Positions 43,961-52,863 are shown, counted from the stretch's first letter. The stretch: DNA of 64,000 bases from Streptomyces resistomycificus (GCF_001514265.1 NZ_KQ949002.1:1-64000), one strand, 5' to 3'. Numbers and translations are program-made. The notes: a model not told the origin generated them from the letters alone.

Positions 43961-44379
43961 ACGGTTTCCTTCCAGCATCGTCCGCTTCGGTGACCCTGGC
44001 GGACGCAATCGTGCCCCTGGCACTGGCCTCCCCACTGCGCGGTCACGGGAGGCGCGGGCCCGGTGGGCAACTCCCTTGCGAGGAGCGCCGCGTGAGAACT
44101 CGGGCGGCATACGACGAAGGTATGGAGTTGGATGTGGTGCTTCTGTGGTGCCGTACCGCTGGGGGCACAGGTGTGTCGTATGCGGGGCCTGACAGGAGTG
44201 AGACTCTGCCGTAACCGGACGCCGCAAGGCAATTCCGAGTTGCGTGTGAAAGCTCACATGCCGTTTGGACCTGGGGATTTCGAGAAACCTCCACACGCGA
44301 AGGCGCCGCCCGGCTAGGCTCACTGCCTTTCCGGACGGCGCCAACTGTCGCGTAACCACCCCTGAATGGGGCGTGAGGG
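43961..44379 (-). promoter_or_regulatory. 419-bp upstream region and possible long leader of the SLT gene
   Basis: No gene was found between the PhoH stop and the SLT start. It contains a 14-bp dyad TGTGA-aagc-TCACA (44245-44258), and a small hairpin gtgcccctggcac (44011-44023) about 50 nt before the start. Peptidoglycan hydrolase genes of Streptomyces are often under riboswitch or nucleotide-signal control, but the ydaO (c-di-AMP) consensus is not recognisable here. Confidence 0.45.
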
Positions 44380-45705
44380 TCAGACCTGGCCGTCCTCCAG
44401 CATTTCGGTCACAAGGGCCGCGATCTGGGACCTCTCGGACCGGGTCAGCGTGACGTGCGCGAAGAGCGGATGCCCCTTCAGCTTCTCCACGACGGCGACG
44501 ACTCCGTCATATCGACCGACCCGCAGATTGTCCCTTTGTGCGACATCGTGGGTCAGAACGACCCGCGAATTGGCGCCGATCCGGGACAGAACGGTCAGCA
44601 GTACGTTCCTTTCCAGTGACTGCGCCTCGTCCACGATCACGAACGCGTCGTGCAGGGAGCGGCCGCGGATGTGGGTGAGCGGGAGCACTTCCAGCATCCC
44701 GCGCGCGGTGACCTCCTCGATGACCTCGCGGCTGGTGACCGCGGACAGGGTGTCGAAGACCGCCTGGGCCCAGGGGCTCATCTTCTCGGCCTCGGAGCCG
44801 GGGAGATAGCCGAGCTCCTGCCCGCCGACCGCGTAGAGCGGGCGGAAGACCATCACCTTCTGGTGCTGGCGGCGTTCGAGGACGGCCTCGAGACCCGCGC
44901 ACAGCGCGAGCGCCGACTTGCCGGTGCCGGCCCGGCCGCCCATGGACACGATCCCGACGTCCGGGTCGAGGAGCAGATCGAGGGCGATGCGCTGTTCGGC
45001 GCTCCTGCCCTTGATGCCGAACACCTCACGGTCGCCGCGCACCACCCGGACGTTGCCGTCGGGCGTGACCCGGCCGAGGGCCTTGCCGCGCTCCGACTGG
45101 ATCATCAGGCCGGTGTGGACCGGAAGGTCGGCGGCCTCGGGCACGTAGGCACGCCCCTCCTCGAAGAGGGTGTCCACCTGTTCGCCGGACAGCGTCAGCT
45201 CGGACATGCCGGTCCAGCCGGAGGAGTCCGTGATGGCGAGTTCGGCGCGGTACTCCTCGGCGAGGAGACCGACGGACGAGGCCTTGATCCTGAGCGGGAG
45301 ATCCTTCGACACGACTGTGACGTCGAACCCCTCGGCCTGCAGATTGCGGGCGACCGCGAGGATGCGGGAGTCGTTGTCCCCCAGGCGGTAGCCGCTGGGC
45401 AGCACGCTGGGGTCCGAGTGGTTGAGCTCGACACGGACGGTCCCGCCGAGATCCCCGATCGGGATGGGGGCATCGAGGCGGCCGTGCCGGACGCGGAACT
45501 CGTCGAGCAGGCGCAGTGCCTGCCGGGCGAAGTAGCCGAGTTCGGGATGGTGCCGCTTGGCCTCCAGCTCCGTCACCACGACGATGGGGAGCACTACCTC
45601 GTGCTCGTCGAAGCGGTTCAGGGCGTTCGGGTCGGCCAGCAGGACGCTGGTGTCGAGAACATAGGTGCGCCGGTCTGGCTTGTGGCGCTTTGTGCTGGTC
45701 ACCAC
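44380..45705 (-). CDS. PIN-PhoH family ATPase (PhoH2-like)
   Basis: 441 residues, GTG start. N-terminal PIN domain (VLDTSVLLADPNALNRF, VVTELEAKR, GDNDSRILAVARNL; acidic catalytic residues present). A C-terminal PhoH/RecD-like ATPase follows, with Walker A GGRAGTGKSALA, Walker B AFVIVDEAQSLE and VVLTHDVAQRDN. PhoH2 proteins couple RNA unwinding to PIN ribonuclease cleavage. The 327-nt upstream gap holds its promoter. Confidence 0.93.
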   Translation of the reverse strand: MVTSTKRHKPDRRTYVLDTSVLLADPNALNRFDEHEVVLPIVVVTELEAKRHHPELGYFARQALRLLDEFRVRHGRLDAPIPIGDLGGTVRVELNHSDPSVLPSGYRLGDNDSRILAVARNLQAEGFDVTVVSKDLPLRIKASSVGLLAEEYRAELAITDSSGWTGMSELTLSGEQVDTLFEEGRAYVPEAADLPVHTGLMIQSERGKALGRVTPDGNVRVVRGDREVFGIKGRSAEQRIALDLLLDPDVGIVSMGGRAGTGKSALALCAGLEAVLERRQHQKVMVFRPLYAVGGQELGYLPGSEAEKMSPWAQAVFDTLSAVTSREVIEEVTARGMLEVLPLTHIRGRSLHDAFVIVDEAQSLERNVLLTVLSRIGANSRVVLTHDVAQRDNLRVGRYDGVVAVVEKLKGHPLFAHVTLTRSERSQIAALVTEMLEDGQV

Positions 45706-46032
45706 GGAAGGACGTACCCCCTCGGATGAGGTCGGGGAGCGACGGAGTGGAGCTGGACCGGTTCACGGCCGCCCTGCACGGGCCGAGAACCGGCCCTCCG
45801 CGTCGTCGTCCGCGCAGTCACCGCACGGTCGGGCTGGTGCAAAGGGCCTCCCGGGCGGGCGGCCCCGTGCCACCCGCTGAGATACGACACCCGTGGTTCG
45901 GGCGTCGACCTGCTTGGCTTATGCCCTCGAACACGCGGTGCCATGCCAGTACGGACGGCGGCGCGCTGGTGAACTCCTTGTTACTTCCGCCCCAAACGGG
46001 GTAAACGGTCGCCCCTCGACGCCCGTGGTGCC
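45706..46032. other. 327-bp gap, promoter region of the PhoH gene
   Basis: Between the PhoH start and the uppS stop, both on the minus strand. No gene, hairpin or repeat stood out. Confidence 0.5.
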
Positions 46033-46806
46033 TCAGCCGCCGTAGCGGCGGTGGCGCGCCGCGTAGTCACGCAGGGCGCGCAGGAAGTCGACCTTGCGGA
46101 AGGCCGGCCAGAAAACCTCGCAGAAGTAGTACTCCGAGTGGGCCGTCTGCCAGAGCATGAATCCGGACAGTCGCTGTTCGCCGCTGGTACGGATCACCAG
46201 GTCGGGATCGGGCTGGTCGCCGGTGTAGAGGTGACGGCCGATCGTGTCGACGTCGACCGACTCGGCGAGGTCCTCCATCGAGACGCCCTTGTCGGCGGCG
46301 TCGAGGATCATCGAGCGGACCGCGTCGGCGATCTCCTGGCGACCGCCGTAGCCGATGGCGACGTTGACGAGTATTCCGTCGACCTTCTCGGTGGTCTGCT
46401 CGGCTTCCTTGATGGTGCGCTGCATTCCCTCGGGCAGCAGGTCGAGCGTGCCGACGTGGTGGACGCGCCACCGGCCGTCGGCGGCCAGGGAGCGCACGAC
46501 GTCCTCGATGATGCCGAACAGCGGGACGAGTTCTTCCTGCGGCCGGTCGAAGTTGTCGGTGGAGAACAGCCAGAGGGTGACGACCTCGACGTCCGTCTCC
46601 GTGCACCAGCCGAGGAATTCCTCGATCTTGTCGGCGCCGGCCCGGTGCCCCTGCGCGGTCGTGGAACCCGCGGCCTTCGCCCAGCGCCGGTTGCCGTCCA
46701 TGACGACACCGATGTGCTTGGGCACCTGGGCGTGGTCCAGGTGACCTTCCACCCGGCGTGCGTACAGCCTGACGAGCAGGCTGCGCAGCTTGTCGCGCAG
46801 GTTCAC
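46033..46806 (-). CDS. uppS: Isoprenyl transferase (undecaprenyl diphosphate synthase type)
   Basis: 257 residues from GTG 46806, with GGAGGGG 12 nt upstream; the longer frame is noise. Cis-prenyltransferase motifs: HIGVVMDGNRRWAKAAG (Asp and Trp of the active site), VVTLWLFSTDNFDRPQEEL, VNVAIGYGGRQEIADAVR, and the signature LVIRTSGEQRLSGFMLWQTAHSEYYF with the final F. It makes the lipid carrier (C50 or C55) for peptidoglycan and glycan assembly. Confidence 0.95.
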   Translation of the reverse strand: MNLRDKLRSLLVRLYARRVEGHLDHAQVPKHIGVVMDGNRRWAKAAGSTTAQGHRAGADKIEEFLGWCTETDVEVVTLWLFSTDNFDRPQEELVPLFGIIEDVVRSLAADGRWRVHHVGTLDLLPEGMQRTIKEAEQTTEKVDGILVNVAIGYGGRQEIADAVRSMILDAADKGVSMEDLAESVDVDTIGRHLYTGDQPDPDLVIRTSGEQRLSGFMLWQTAHSEYYFCEVFWPAFRKVDFLRALRDYAARHRRYGG

Positions 46807-47542
46807 GTGATTGTCAGCCCCTCCGAACGGTGGCGGTCCCCGCGGACCGAAGGGTATCGCGGGCGTGTCCTGTGGAGTGCGGGCGGGTTCGAGCGCCCTG
46901 TGTGGGCCCCCCGTTGTTCGCACCGCTCGGGTGGGCGCGGTCCACGTCCCTCGCGGGTGACCGCGACGCCCGCTCGGTCTGAGATCGCCCCTCCACGCCC
47001 TTCACGGGTGCCCGCTGTGGGCAGAAAAAACGGGCCGGTCCGTGGGGGGGAGACGGACCGGCCCGAGGGGGGGTTTCCACCATAACCCTTCGTAAGTGAT
47101 GCTGCGTGCATCGGCGTGCCACAACTACTCTCCGGAGTCGGGCGGCGACGGCCCGGTGGCCGTCCGGGGGCCTCTTCGGGGCCTGTTCATGGCCAAAACG
47201 CAGCGGATTCCCAGGCGAATCGGGCGGGATGCGAGGGGATCCGGGAGGTTCGGTGCGCTTCCCCCTCCCGGGTGACACCGGGGGCGCGTACGCCTTTGAC
47301 GCGGCACCGCGCGGCCCCCTCCACCGCGCGGTACCGCCCCGCGCGGCTTTGCTCACGCGAATTACCTTGGTCCGAACTTACGTGAAGCGCCGCGTTGAAG
47401 CGAGTCACCTGCGATAACAATGTGGAAACCCCGTGGAGCCATGGATATACGGGGTGAAGCTCCGTGAATGGCCGTTTCCCCCCATCCACGACCCAAACGA
47501 ACTAGGTCACGACCTGACCTCATTGCGGCCTACGGTCGATGT
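46807..47542. other. 736-bp gap with a minus-strand terminator, no recognised gene
   Basis: Between uppS (minus) and the winged-helix gene (plus). Short frames on both strands lack ribosome sites and conserved motifs. A strong factor-independent terminator at 47025-47065 faces away from any annotated upstream gene, so a small RNA or unannotated transcript may start at about 47100-47500 on the minus strand. Confidence 0.55.
47025..47065 (-). terminator. Strong factor-independent terminator without an annotated gene
   Basis: On the minus strand, a perfect 13-bp stem (cgggccggtccgt / acggaccggcccg, with a 9-nt loop) is followed by six Ts. It is the only terminator in the window with a real T tract. 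Confidence 0.85.
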
Positions 47543-48694
47543 ATGACCGTGAGAATCACGTGGGACCAGGCCAGTGCACGGCGGCTGGAACGTCAGTTCC
47601 TGGCCACTCCTGCCGAGGGGGCCACCGCGGCCTCCGAAATCGTCGGGGCCATGCTCGCCGCGCACGCGCAGGTGCTGTCCGCGGCGGAGGTGTCGATCGG
47701 GGTGCGTGGCACCGGCACGACGCGGGCGGACGTGCGCGCGGCTCTGTGGGAGGAACGCTCCCTGGTGAAGACGCACGGTCCGCGCGGGACCGTCCATCTG
47801 CTCGCCGCGCGTGAACTGCCGCTGTGGAGTACCGCGCTGACGGCCGTACCGTCCGGGGCCGGCCCGTTGCCGCCGGACGCCCGGGTCACCGAGGAGCAGG
47901 CGGCGCAGATCGTGGCGGCTGTCGGGGAGGCCCTGGACGGCGTCTGCCTCACCGTGGACGAGCTGACCGACGCGGTCGTCGCGCGTACCGGCTCCTGGGC
48001 CGGCGACCCCGTGATGCCGGCCTTCCAGGAGCTGTGGCCGCGCTGGCGGCAGGTGATGCACCGGGCCGGCCAGTCGGGGGCCCTGTGCTTCGGCCCGAAC
48101 CGGGGCCGCAAGGTCACCTACACCCGTCCCCCGCACTTCGTCCCGCTGCCGCCCCAGGAGGCGACGCGCGAGCTCGTACGGCGCTACCTGCGCGCCTACG
48201 GCCCCTCGACACCGGCGTACTTCGCCAAGTGGCTCGCGGCACCGGGCGGCTGGGCCGGGGCGCTGTTCGGTGAGCTCGCGCGGGCGGGCGAGATCGAGGA
48301 GGTCGTCTTCGAGGACGCGCCGGCCTGGGTGGCGGCCGGCGACACCGCCTTCCCCGACGAACCGGTCCGGGGTGTGCGGCTGCTCCCCTATTTCGACGCG
48401 TACGGCATCGCCGTACAGCCCCGCGAACTGCTGTTCCCGGGAGCCGCGTACCGGCGGGCGCTGGCGGGCGGCCAGGCCGGGAACTACCCGGTCCTGCTCG
48501 TCGACGGCGTGGTGGCCGGCGTGTGGCACCAGCGCCGCCAGGGACGCCGTACGACCGTCACGGTGGAGCCGCTGGGGCGCCTGACGGCGCGGCAGCGACG
48601 GGAGTTGGGCGAGCAGGTGGAGCGGGTGGGCGACGTGCTTCAGGCGAAGGCGGAGTTGGTGGTCGGGCAGGTGACGACGGGGCCGCACGCGTGA
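47543..48694 (+). CDS. Winged-helix DNA-binding-domain protein (AlkX/YcaQ-like superfamily)
   Basis: 383 residues from ATG 47543 (no Shine-Dalgarno, likely a short leader). Pattern: DQASARRLERQFL...AASEIVGAMLAAHAQVLSAAEVSIGVR, ALWEERSLVKTHGPRGTVHLL, ELWPRWRQVMHRAGQSGALCFGPNRGRKVTYTRP, YLRAYGPSTPAYFAKWLA, and LLPYFDAYGIAVQPRELLFPG...PVLLVDGVVAGVWHQRRQGRR. This is the AlkZ/YcaQ-related winged-helix superfamily; YcaQ/AlkZ members unhook DNA crosslinks. The QΦQ catalytic motif is not obvious, so repair activity is uncertain. Confidence 0.85.
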   Translation: MTVRITWDQASARRLERQFLATPAEGATAASEIVGAMLAAHAQVLSAAEVSIGVRGTGTTRADVRAALWEERSLVKTHGPRGTVHLLAARELPLWSTALTAVPSGAGPLPPDARVTEEQAAQIVAAVGEALDGVCLTVDELTDAVVARTGSWAGDPVMPAFQELWPRWRQVMHRAGQSGALCFGPNRGRKVTYTRPPHFVPLPPQEATRELVRRYLRAYGPSTPAYFAKWLAAPGGWAGALFGELARAGEIEEVVFEDAPAWVAAGDTAFPDEPVRGVRLLPYFDAYGIAVQPRELLFPGAAYRRALAGGQAGNYPVLLVDGVVAGVWHQRRQGRRTTVTVEPLGRLTARQRRELGEQVERVGDVLQAKAELVVGQVTTGPHA

Positions 48695-48697
48695 GCG

Positions 48698-49534
48698 CTA
48701 CCGCCGCGGCTTGCGGACGTCGAAGAGGTGACGGCTGCTGTACGCGACGAAGGGCCCCTCGGACTCGATCTGCTCGTGCAGCGCGCGCAGTCGGGGCTCG
48801 TAGGCCTCGACGGTGAAGCCGGGCACCATCCAGACGACCTTGCGCAGGAAGTGGACGACGGCGGCGATGTCGTGGAACTCCATGCGCAGGCGCTCGGCGC
48901 GCAGGTCGACGACCTCCAGGCCGGCGGCCTCGGCGGCGGCACGTTCGCGGTCGGGGTGGCGGCCGGAACTGATGTCCGGCCCCTGGGGGCCGAGGAAGTA
49001 CTCGACGAGCTCGAAGACGCTGCGCGGGCCCACGTGCTGGGCGAAGTAGGTACCGCCGGGCTCCAGTACGCGGGCGATCTCCGGCCAGTTGGGGCTGACC
49101 GGGTGGCGGCTCACCACGAGGTCGAAGGTGGCGTCCGCGAACGGCAGCGGCGCGTCCTGTGGCGAGGCGACGACGGCGACGCCGCGCGGGCGGAGCAGGG
49201 CGGTGGCCTTGGCGACGTTCGGCGGCCAGCCTTCCGTCGCGACGGTGAGCGCGGGGGCCTTCGGAGCGGCGCCCAGGGCGAAGTCCAGGACCTCCCCACC
49301 GCCGGTCTGGAGGTCGAGCGCGGCGGTCGCCACGGCCAGCCGGTCTGCCTTCGAGCGCGCGTAGCCCCAGGAGGGGCGCGCCTCGGTGGCCCGTCCCTCG
49401 AACCAGGAGAAGTCCCAGCCCTCGGTGGGGACGGCGGCGCCCTCGGCGACGAGGTCCTCGAACCCATGCCTCTCGGGCGGCGTCGCGCGGTGCTCCGTCG
49501 TGCCGTGCCCTGTCGTGCCGTTCCGCTCAGCCAT
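48698..49534 (-). CDS. Class I SAM-dependent methyltransferase
   Basis: 278 residues, ATG start. The SAM-binding motif I is ALDLQTGGGEVL (around 72-83), followed by TVATEGWPPNVAKATALL (motif post-I), APLPFADATFDLVVSRHPVSPNWPEIARVLEPGGTYFAQHVG and a C-terminal cap. A UbiE/small-molecule type; the substrate is unknown. It is convergent with the winged-helix gene, only 3 nt apart. Confidence 0.9.
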   Translation of the reverse strand: MAERNGTTGHGTTEHRATPPERHGFEDLVAEGAAVPTEGWDFSWFEGRATEARPSWGYARSKADRLAVATAALDLQTGGGEVLDFALGAAPKAPALTVATEGWPPNVAKATALLRPRGVAVVASPQDAPLPFADATFDLVVSRHPVSPNWPEIARVLEPGGTYFAQHVGPRSVFELVEYFLGPQGPDISSGRHPDRERAAAEAAGLEVVDLRAERLRMEFHDIAAVVHFLRKVVWMVPGFTVEAYEPRLRALHEQIESEGPFVAYSSRHLFDVRKPRR

Positions 49535-49613
49535 GGGGTGATCGTCGCAGGGCGCCGCCGGCGGGCGCCTCTGATTTTTCGTGCGGGCGGCCCGCGACCG
49601 GAAAGGCCAACGG

Positions 49614-50189
49614 TCACCGGTCGGCGGCGCGGTCCCGCTCGTGGCACAGGAACACGACGCCGTTGCCGAAGGTGCGGGACCCGGTGAGCCTGAGGTCCGC
49701 CGGGGAACCGGACGTCGGGAAGAGGGGGCGGCCGGCGCCGAGGAGGACGGGATGGACGTAGAGGCGGAACTCGTCGACGAGGTCGTGCCGGAGGAAGGCC
49801 GCGGTCAGGTCGGCACCGCTGAGCCCGAGGTCACCGCCCGGCTGTGCCTTGAGGGCCCTGACCTCCTCGGGTACGACGTCCCGCACGATCGTGGTGTTCC
49901 ATCCGGCGTCCTCCAGCGTCCGCGAGTACACCACCTTGGGGATGTCCCGCCAGATGGTGGCGAACTCGGTGGTGACGGCGCTCGCCTCGGGGTCGCTGTC
50001 GGCGGTGGGCCAGAACCCGGCCATCAGCTCGTAGGTCACGCGGCCGTGCAGGAGGCCGCCCATCGCCGCGACCATGTCGTTGGCGTGCCGGTGCACTTCG
50101 TCGTCCACCCGGTGCCAGCCGATGTCGTGGCCCGGGCCCTCGAAGTAACCGTCCAGGGACACGGACATCATCAGGACGATCTTCCGCAC
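49614..50189 (-). CDS. Dihydrofolate reductase-like (RibD C-terminal) protein
   Basis: 191 residues. Starts MRKIVLMMSVSLDGYFEGPGHDIGW, then LLHGRVTYELMAGFWP, FATIWRDIPKVVYSRTLEDAGWNTTIV, and GGDLGLSGADLTAAFLRHDLVDEFRLYVHPVLLGAGRPLFP. This is the DHFR-fold RibD_C family common in Actinobacteria, NADPH-dependent reductases of unknown substrate. ATG start; divergent from the DUF192 gene. Confidence 0.9.
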   Translation of the reverse strand: MRKIVLMMSVSLDGYFEGPGHDIGWHRVDDEVHRHANDMVAAMGGLLHGRVTYELMAGFWPTADSDPEASAVTTEFATIWRDIPKVVYSRTLEDAGWNTTIVRDVVPEEVRALKAQPGGDLGLSGADLTAAFLRHDLVDEFRLYVHPVLLGAGRPLFPTSGSPADLRLTGSRTFGNGVVFLCHERDRAADR

Positions 50190-50292
50190 GGCGACCCCGC
50201 CTCGTCAGTCGTGGCATTTGTGACAGTTCGCGACCACGGTAGCCGCCGTTTCGCGTATGAAGGGGGAGGCACAGAGGGAGGGTGATCCGGGC

Positions 50293-50691
50293 ATGGGGCG
50301 TGGACGTTGGCGCGACGGGCGGGGGCAGCTGGTCGTTCTCGGGGAGCGGGACCCGGTCCGCGTCCCACTGGAGATCGCCGCCTCCTACCGGGCCCGGACC
50401 CGAGGGCTGTTGGGCCGGGACGCGGTGACCGGTGCGCTGCTGCTCACCCCTGCCAACAGCGTGCACACGTTCCGGATGCGCATGCCGATCGACGTGGCGT
50501 ACCTGGACCGGAGCCACAAGGTCGTCGCCGTACGCACCATGCGGCCCGGGCGACTGGGGCTGCCGCGGGTGCGGGCCCGTCATGTGCTGGAGGCGGAGGC
50601 CGGGGCGATGGCGGGGTGGGGGCTGCGGGTGGGAGTGAGGGTCGAGGTGGAGACGGAGGCCGAGGCGGAGCCGGGTGGTGTCCTCGGGTGA
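50293..50691 (+). CDS. DUF192 protein
   Basis: 132 residues from ATG 50293 (GGAGGG upstream; an ATG 36 nt earlier lacks a ribosome site). DUF192 core: VPLEIAASYRARTRGLLGRDAVTGALLLTPANSVHTFRMRMPIDVAYLDRSHKVVAVRTMRPGRLGLPRVRARHVLEAEAGAM. The family is widespread; function unknown. A tail rich in Glu. It converges on the OmpA-like gene that ends the Tad locus. Confidence 0.88.
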   Translation: MGRGRWRDGRGQLVVLGERDPVRVPLEIAASYRARTRGLLGRDAVTGALLLTPANSVHTFRMRMPIDVAYLDRSHKVVAVRTMRPGRLGLPRVRARHVLEAEAGAMAGWGLRVGVRVEVETEAEAEPGGVLG

Positions 50692-50706
50692 CCCATCGCC
50701 CCAGGC

Positions 50707-51339
50707 TCAGCCCTCCGTCCGCGGGAAGGACACCTCCACCCGCCGGTTCTTCTTGCGGCCGGACTCTGAGGCGTTCGAGGAGATCGGGTACTGCTCGCCG
50801 TAACCGCGCACCTCGAAGGTGAGGTTCGGGTCGTTCATCTCCTGGTCGAGGACCTCCTGTACGGCGTTGGCGCGCTGCTTGGACAGGACGTCGCCGTGGG
50901 CGGAGGAACCGAGGTTGTCCGTGAAGCCGAAGACGCGGATCTTCGTGGCGTTCTGCGCCTTGATCTCCTCCGCGATCGCGAAGATGCGTGCCTTGGCCTC
51001 CGCGCTCAGTTTGGCGCTGTCCTTGCCGAACAGCACCTCCGCCTGCAACGCGAACTTCACGTCCGCGTTGGTGTCCTCCCGGCGTTCGTCGCCGCTCTGC
51101 TCCTCGACGACCTGCTTGATGTCCAGCACCTTCGCCTCGGCGAGGGTCGCGCCCTCGGGGAGCTTGAGGTCCGGGTCGTTGGCGTCGACGTTGACGGGAG
51201 CGGCGGCGGTGGCCTCGGTGCCCGGGGGCACGCTGGGACTGTCGTCGGCGCGAGCGGTCGCCGCCGCGAAGAGGTTCGTGGCGATGAGGACGGAGGCGGC
51301 GGTGAGGGTGAGGGTGAGGCGGGGGGCCGTGGGGTTCAT
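50707..51339 (-). CDS. OmpA-family secreted protein, last gene of the Tad locus
   Basis: 210 residues from ATG 51339 (a GTG at 51351 overlapping the upstream stop is an alternative). Signal peptide MNPTAPRLTLTLTAASVLIATNLFAAATARA, an acidic linker, and a C-terminal OmpA peptidoglycan-binding domain (EVLFGKDSAKLSAEAKARIFAIAEEIKAQNATKIRVFGFTDNLGSSAHGDVLSKQRANAVQEVL...VRGYGEQYPISSNASESGRKKNRRVEVSF). The core contains the D and R residues that bind diaminopimelate. In a monoderm it would anchor something to the wall, perhaps the pilus. Confidence 0.92.
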   Translation of the reverse strand: MNPTAPRLTLTLTAASVLIATNLFAAATARADDSPSVPPGTEATAAAPVNVDANDPDLKLPEGATLAEAKVLDIKQVVEEQSGDERREDTNADVKFALQAEVLFGKDSAKLSAEAKARIFAIAEEIKAQNATKIRVFGFTDNLGSSAHGDVLSKQRANAVQEVLDQEMNDPNLTFEVRGYGEQYPISSNASESGRKKNRRVEVSFPRTEG

Positions 51340-51347
51340 GGTGGGCC

Positions 51348-51926
51348 TCACCCAGAGATCTTGATGCTGGCGGAGGCGAATGTAGGCAGTTGGAAGGTGA
51401 CTTCGGCCGTGTTCGTCGGTGGCGCGGGGAATTGCATGAAAACTGGGATGGACGCACCGGCGTCGATCCTCGGCATGCCCGTGGTCGTCAGAGGGCGGCC
51501 ATCCGTGTCCCGCAGCACGTAGTAGCGCTTCTTCGTCGCGGAGTCCACCAGGGTCGCTCCGCCCAAAGAGGCTCCGTGCCTGATGATCTCGGTCTCGTCG
51601 CCCGCCGTCCGCACGGAAACCCGCGTCGCCTCGTCGCCATCGTTCTTCAGCTCACCGCTGACCGTGACGAATCCTCCCGAGTCCCTCTGCGCGGCGGCGA
51701 TCTGGAGGATCAAGCCGTCTTCGCCCTTGAGTTCAGCCAGAAGTTCATCGCTTCCCTCCTGAGTGCTCGGGTTGGACCCGCCGTTCTGTGAAGCGGACGC
51801 CGACGCCGTCGGCTTCTTGTCGTCGTCACCTCCTCCGCCGCAGCCGGCCACGCCGACGGCCAGCCCGACCGCAACGGTCGCCGCGACCATCCCCCTACGG
51901 GCCCTGGCAGTGCACCGAATGCTCAT
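51348..51926 (-). CDS. Lipoprotein of unknown function
   Basis: 192 residues from ATG 51926. Lipoprotein signal with lipobox VGVAGC, then GGGGDDDKK and a Ser-rich linker. The globular part (LAELKGEDGLILQIAAAQRDSGGFVTVSGELKNDGDEATRVSVRTAGDETEI...) has beta-sandwich periodicity. Its TGA overlaps the GTG alternative start of the OmpA-like gene. Not a recognised family. Confidence 0.85.
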   Translation of the reverse strand: MSIRCTARARRGMVAATVAVGLAVGVAGCGGGGDDDKKPTASASASQNGGSNPSTQEGSDELLAELKGEDGLILQIAAAQRDSGGFVTVSGELKNDGDEATRVSVRTAGDETEIIRHGASLGGATLVDSATKKRYYVLRDTDGRPLTTTGMPRIDAGASIPVFMQFPAPPTNTAEVTFQLPTFASASIKISG

Positions 51927-51960
51927 CTCTCCGCTTCCTTCATCACTCGTCGTTCGCTCG

Positions 51961-52563
51961 TCAGTCGGCCAGATGGACGTCGAAGAGGTCCGGGGGTTCC
52001 GGCAGTGTGGTGAGGTCCTCCGGATCCAGCTTCCAGATTCGGTCGTCCTCGCACGTGAGCTCAGGCAGTACGTCGTCCCCGGCATCATCCCCGGGGGGCT
52101 CGAACGTGCACAGCGATTCGATCACTGCGGTGGCCGAGGCCTTCGAGTGGCGTTCCTCCGTGCCTGGCACGATGGAGTCGCCGACGGACTTGTTGGTCGT
52201 CACCTCGACCGTGTATTCCAAAGGCGTCGGCCAACCGCAGGCATTCACACCGGCATCGTTCTGGGCGGCAAGCGCGTTGGCACGTCCGCAGGAGTTGACG
52301 AGTCCCGGCACTTCGCCCTCGAAGATGTCCCACCACTTCGTGGGATCGCTGACGTCCTGAACCCACTTGGCCGCTAGTTGGTCCCGGGTGTCCAGGGCCG
52401 CCGCCAATGCAGCCGCGTCAGCGGCTGTCTGGGCGCCGTTCCGGTTCGCCGCGGCCTGGCCGACCGCGAGGTACGCGAACGCGAGAAGGAGCAGACCCGC
52501 CACCACCGTGATGTAGATGGGGAAAGCCTGCCCTGCGTCGCCGCGCTCAGATGGTCGGTTCAA
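51961..52563 (-). CDS. TadG-like pilus assembly protein
   Basis: 200 residues. TTG start overlapping the Flp pilin stop (TTGA), in line with coupling. N-terminus RGDAGQAFPIYITVVAGLLLLAFAYLAVGQAAANRNGAQTAADAAALAAAL is the TadG/TadE-type membrane segment followed by the 'NGAQTAADAAALA' helix. The rest is extracytoplasmic with paired cysteines (SCGRANALAAQ, NACGW, LCTFEP, TCEDD). Member of the Tad pseudopilin-like group. Confidence 0.85.
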   Translation of the reverse strand: MNRPSERGDAGQAFPIYITVVAGLLLLAFAYLAVGQAAANRNGAQTAADAAALAAALDTRDQLAAKWVQDVSDPTKWWDIFEGEVPGLVNSCGRANALAAQNDAGVNACGWPTPLEYTVEVTTNKSVGDSIVPGTEERHSKASATAVIESLCTFEPPGDDAGDDVLPELTCEDDRIWKLDPEDLTTLPEPPDLFDVHLAD

Positions 52564-52757
52564 GCACCGACGACTTCGTCGACCTTGTCCACGATCGCGT
52601 CGTAGATCGTCTGCCCGATGTCCGTCCCCGTGATCGCCAGCACGATCGCCACCACCACCGCGATGATCCCCAGGTACTCCACCGCGGTCTGTCCCCGGTC
52701 GTCCCGGGCGGCGCGAGTCCGAAGGTACGTGATGGTCGTGTTGATCCAGTTGCTCAT
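52560..52757 (-). CDS. Flp/Fap-type IVb pilin
   Basis: 65 residues from ATG 52757, with GGAGGGG upstream. Flp pilin: a basic N-terminus, RGQTAVEYLGIIAVVVAIVLAITGTDIGQTIYDAIVDKVDEVVGA with the GQxxxEY(L) cleavage/methylation site, a hydrophobic helix, and an acidic C-terminus. It is the major structural subunit of the Tad pilus. Separated by 106 nt from the regulator gene upstream, so it may have its own promoter. Confidence 0.94.
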   Translation of the reverse strand: MSNWINTTITYLRTRAARDDRGQTAVEYLGIIAVVVAIVLAITGTDIGQTIYDAIVDKVDEVVGA

Positions 52758-52863
52758 GGTGTTCCCCTCCGACGGCGGCCGACCGGCAAGCGATGGGCCC
52801 AACGTAAGCGGAGACACCCCGTCCTGCCGAGGGCCCGTGGGCCCAATTCCGGGTCGCCACAGG

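Noticed and set aside
43961..44220. ydaO (c-di-AMP) riboswitch before the SLT gene
   Set aside because: Conserved ydaO sequence blocks could not be recognised in the leader.
47187..47489. 100-codon minus-strand frame in the uppS upstream gap
   Set aside because: No ribosome site, no domain and poor codon bias; the RNA explanation fits the terminator better.
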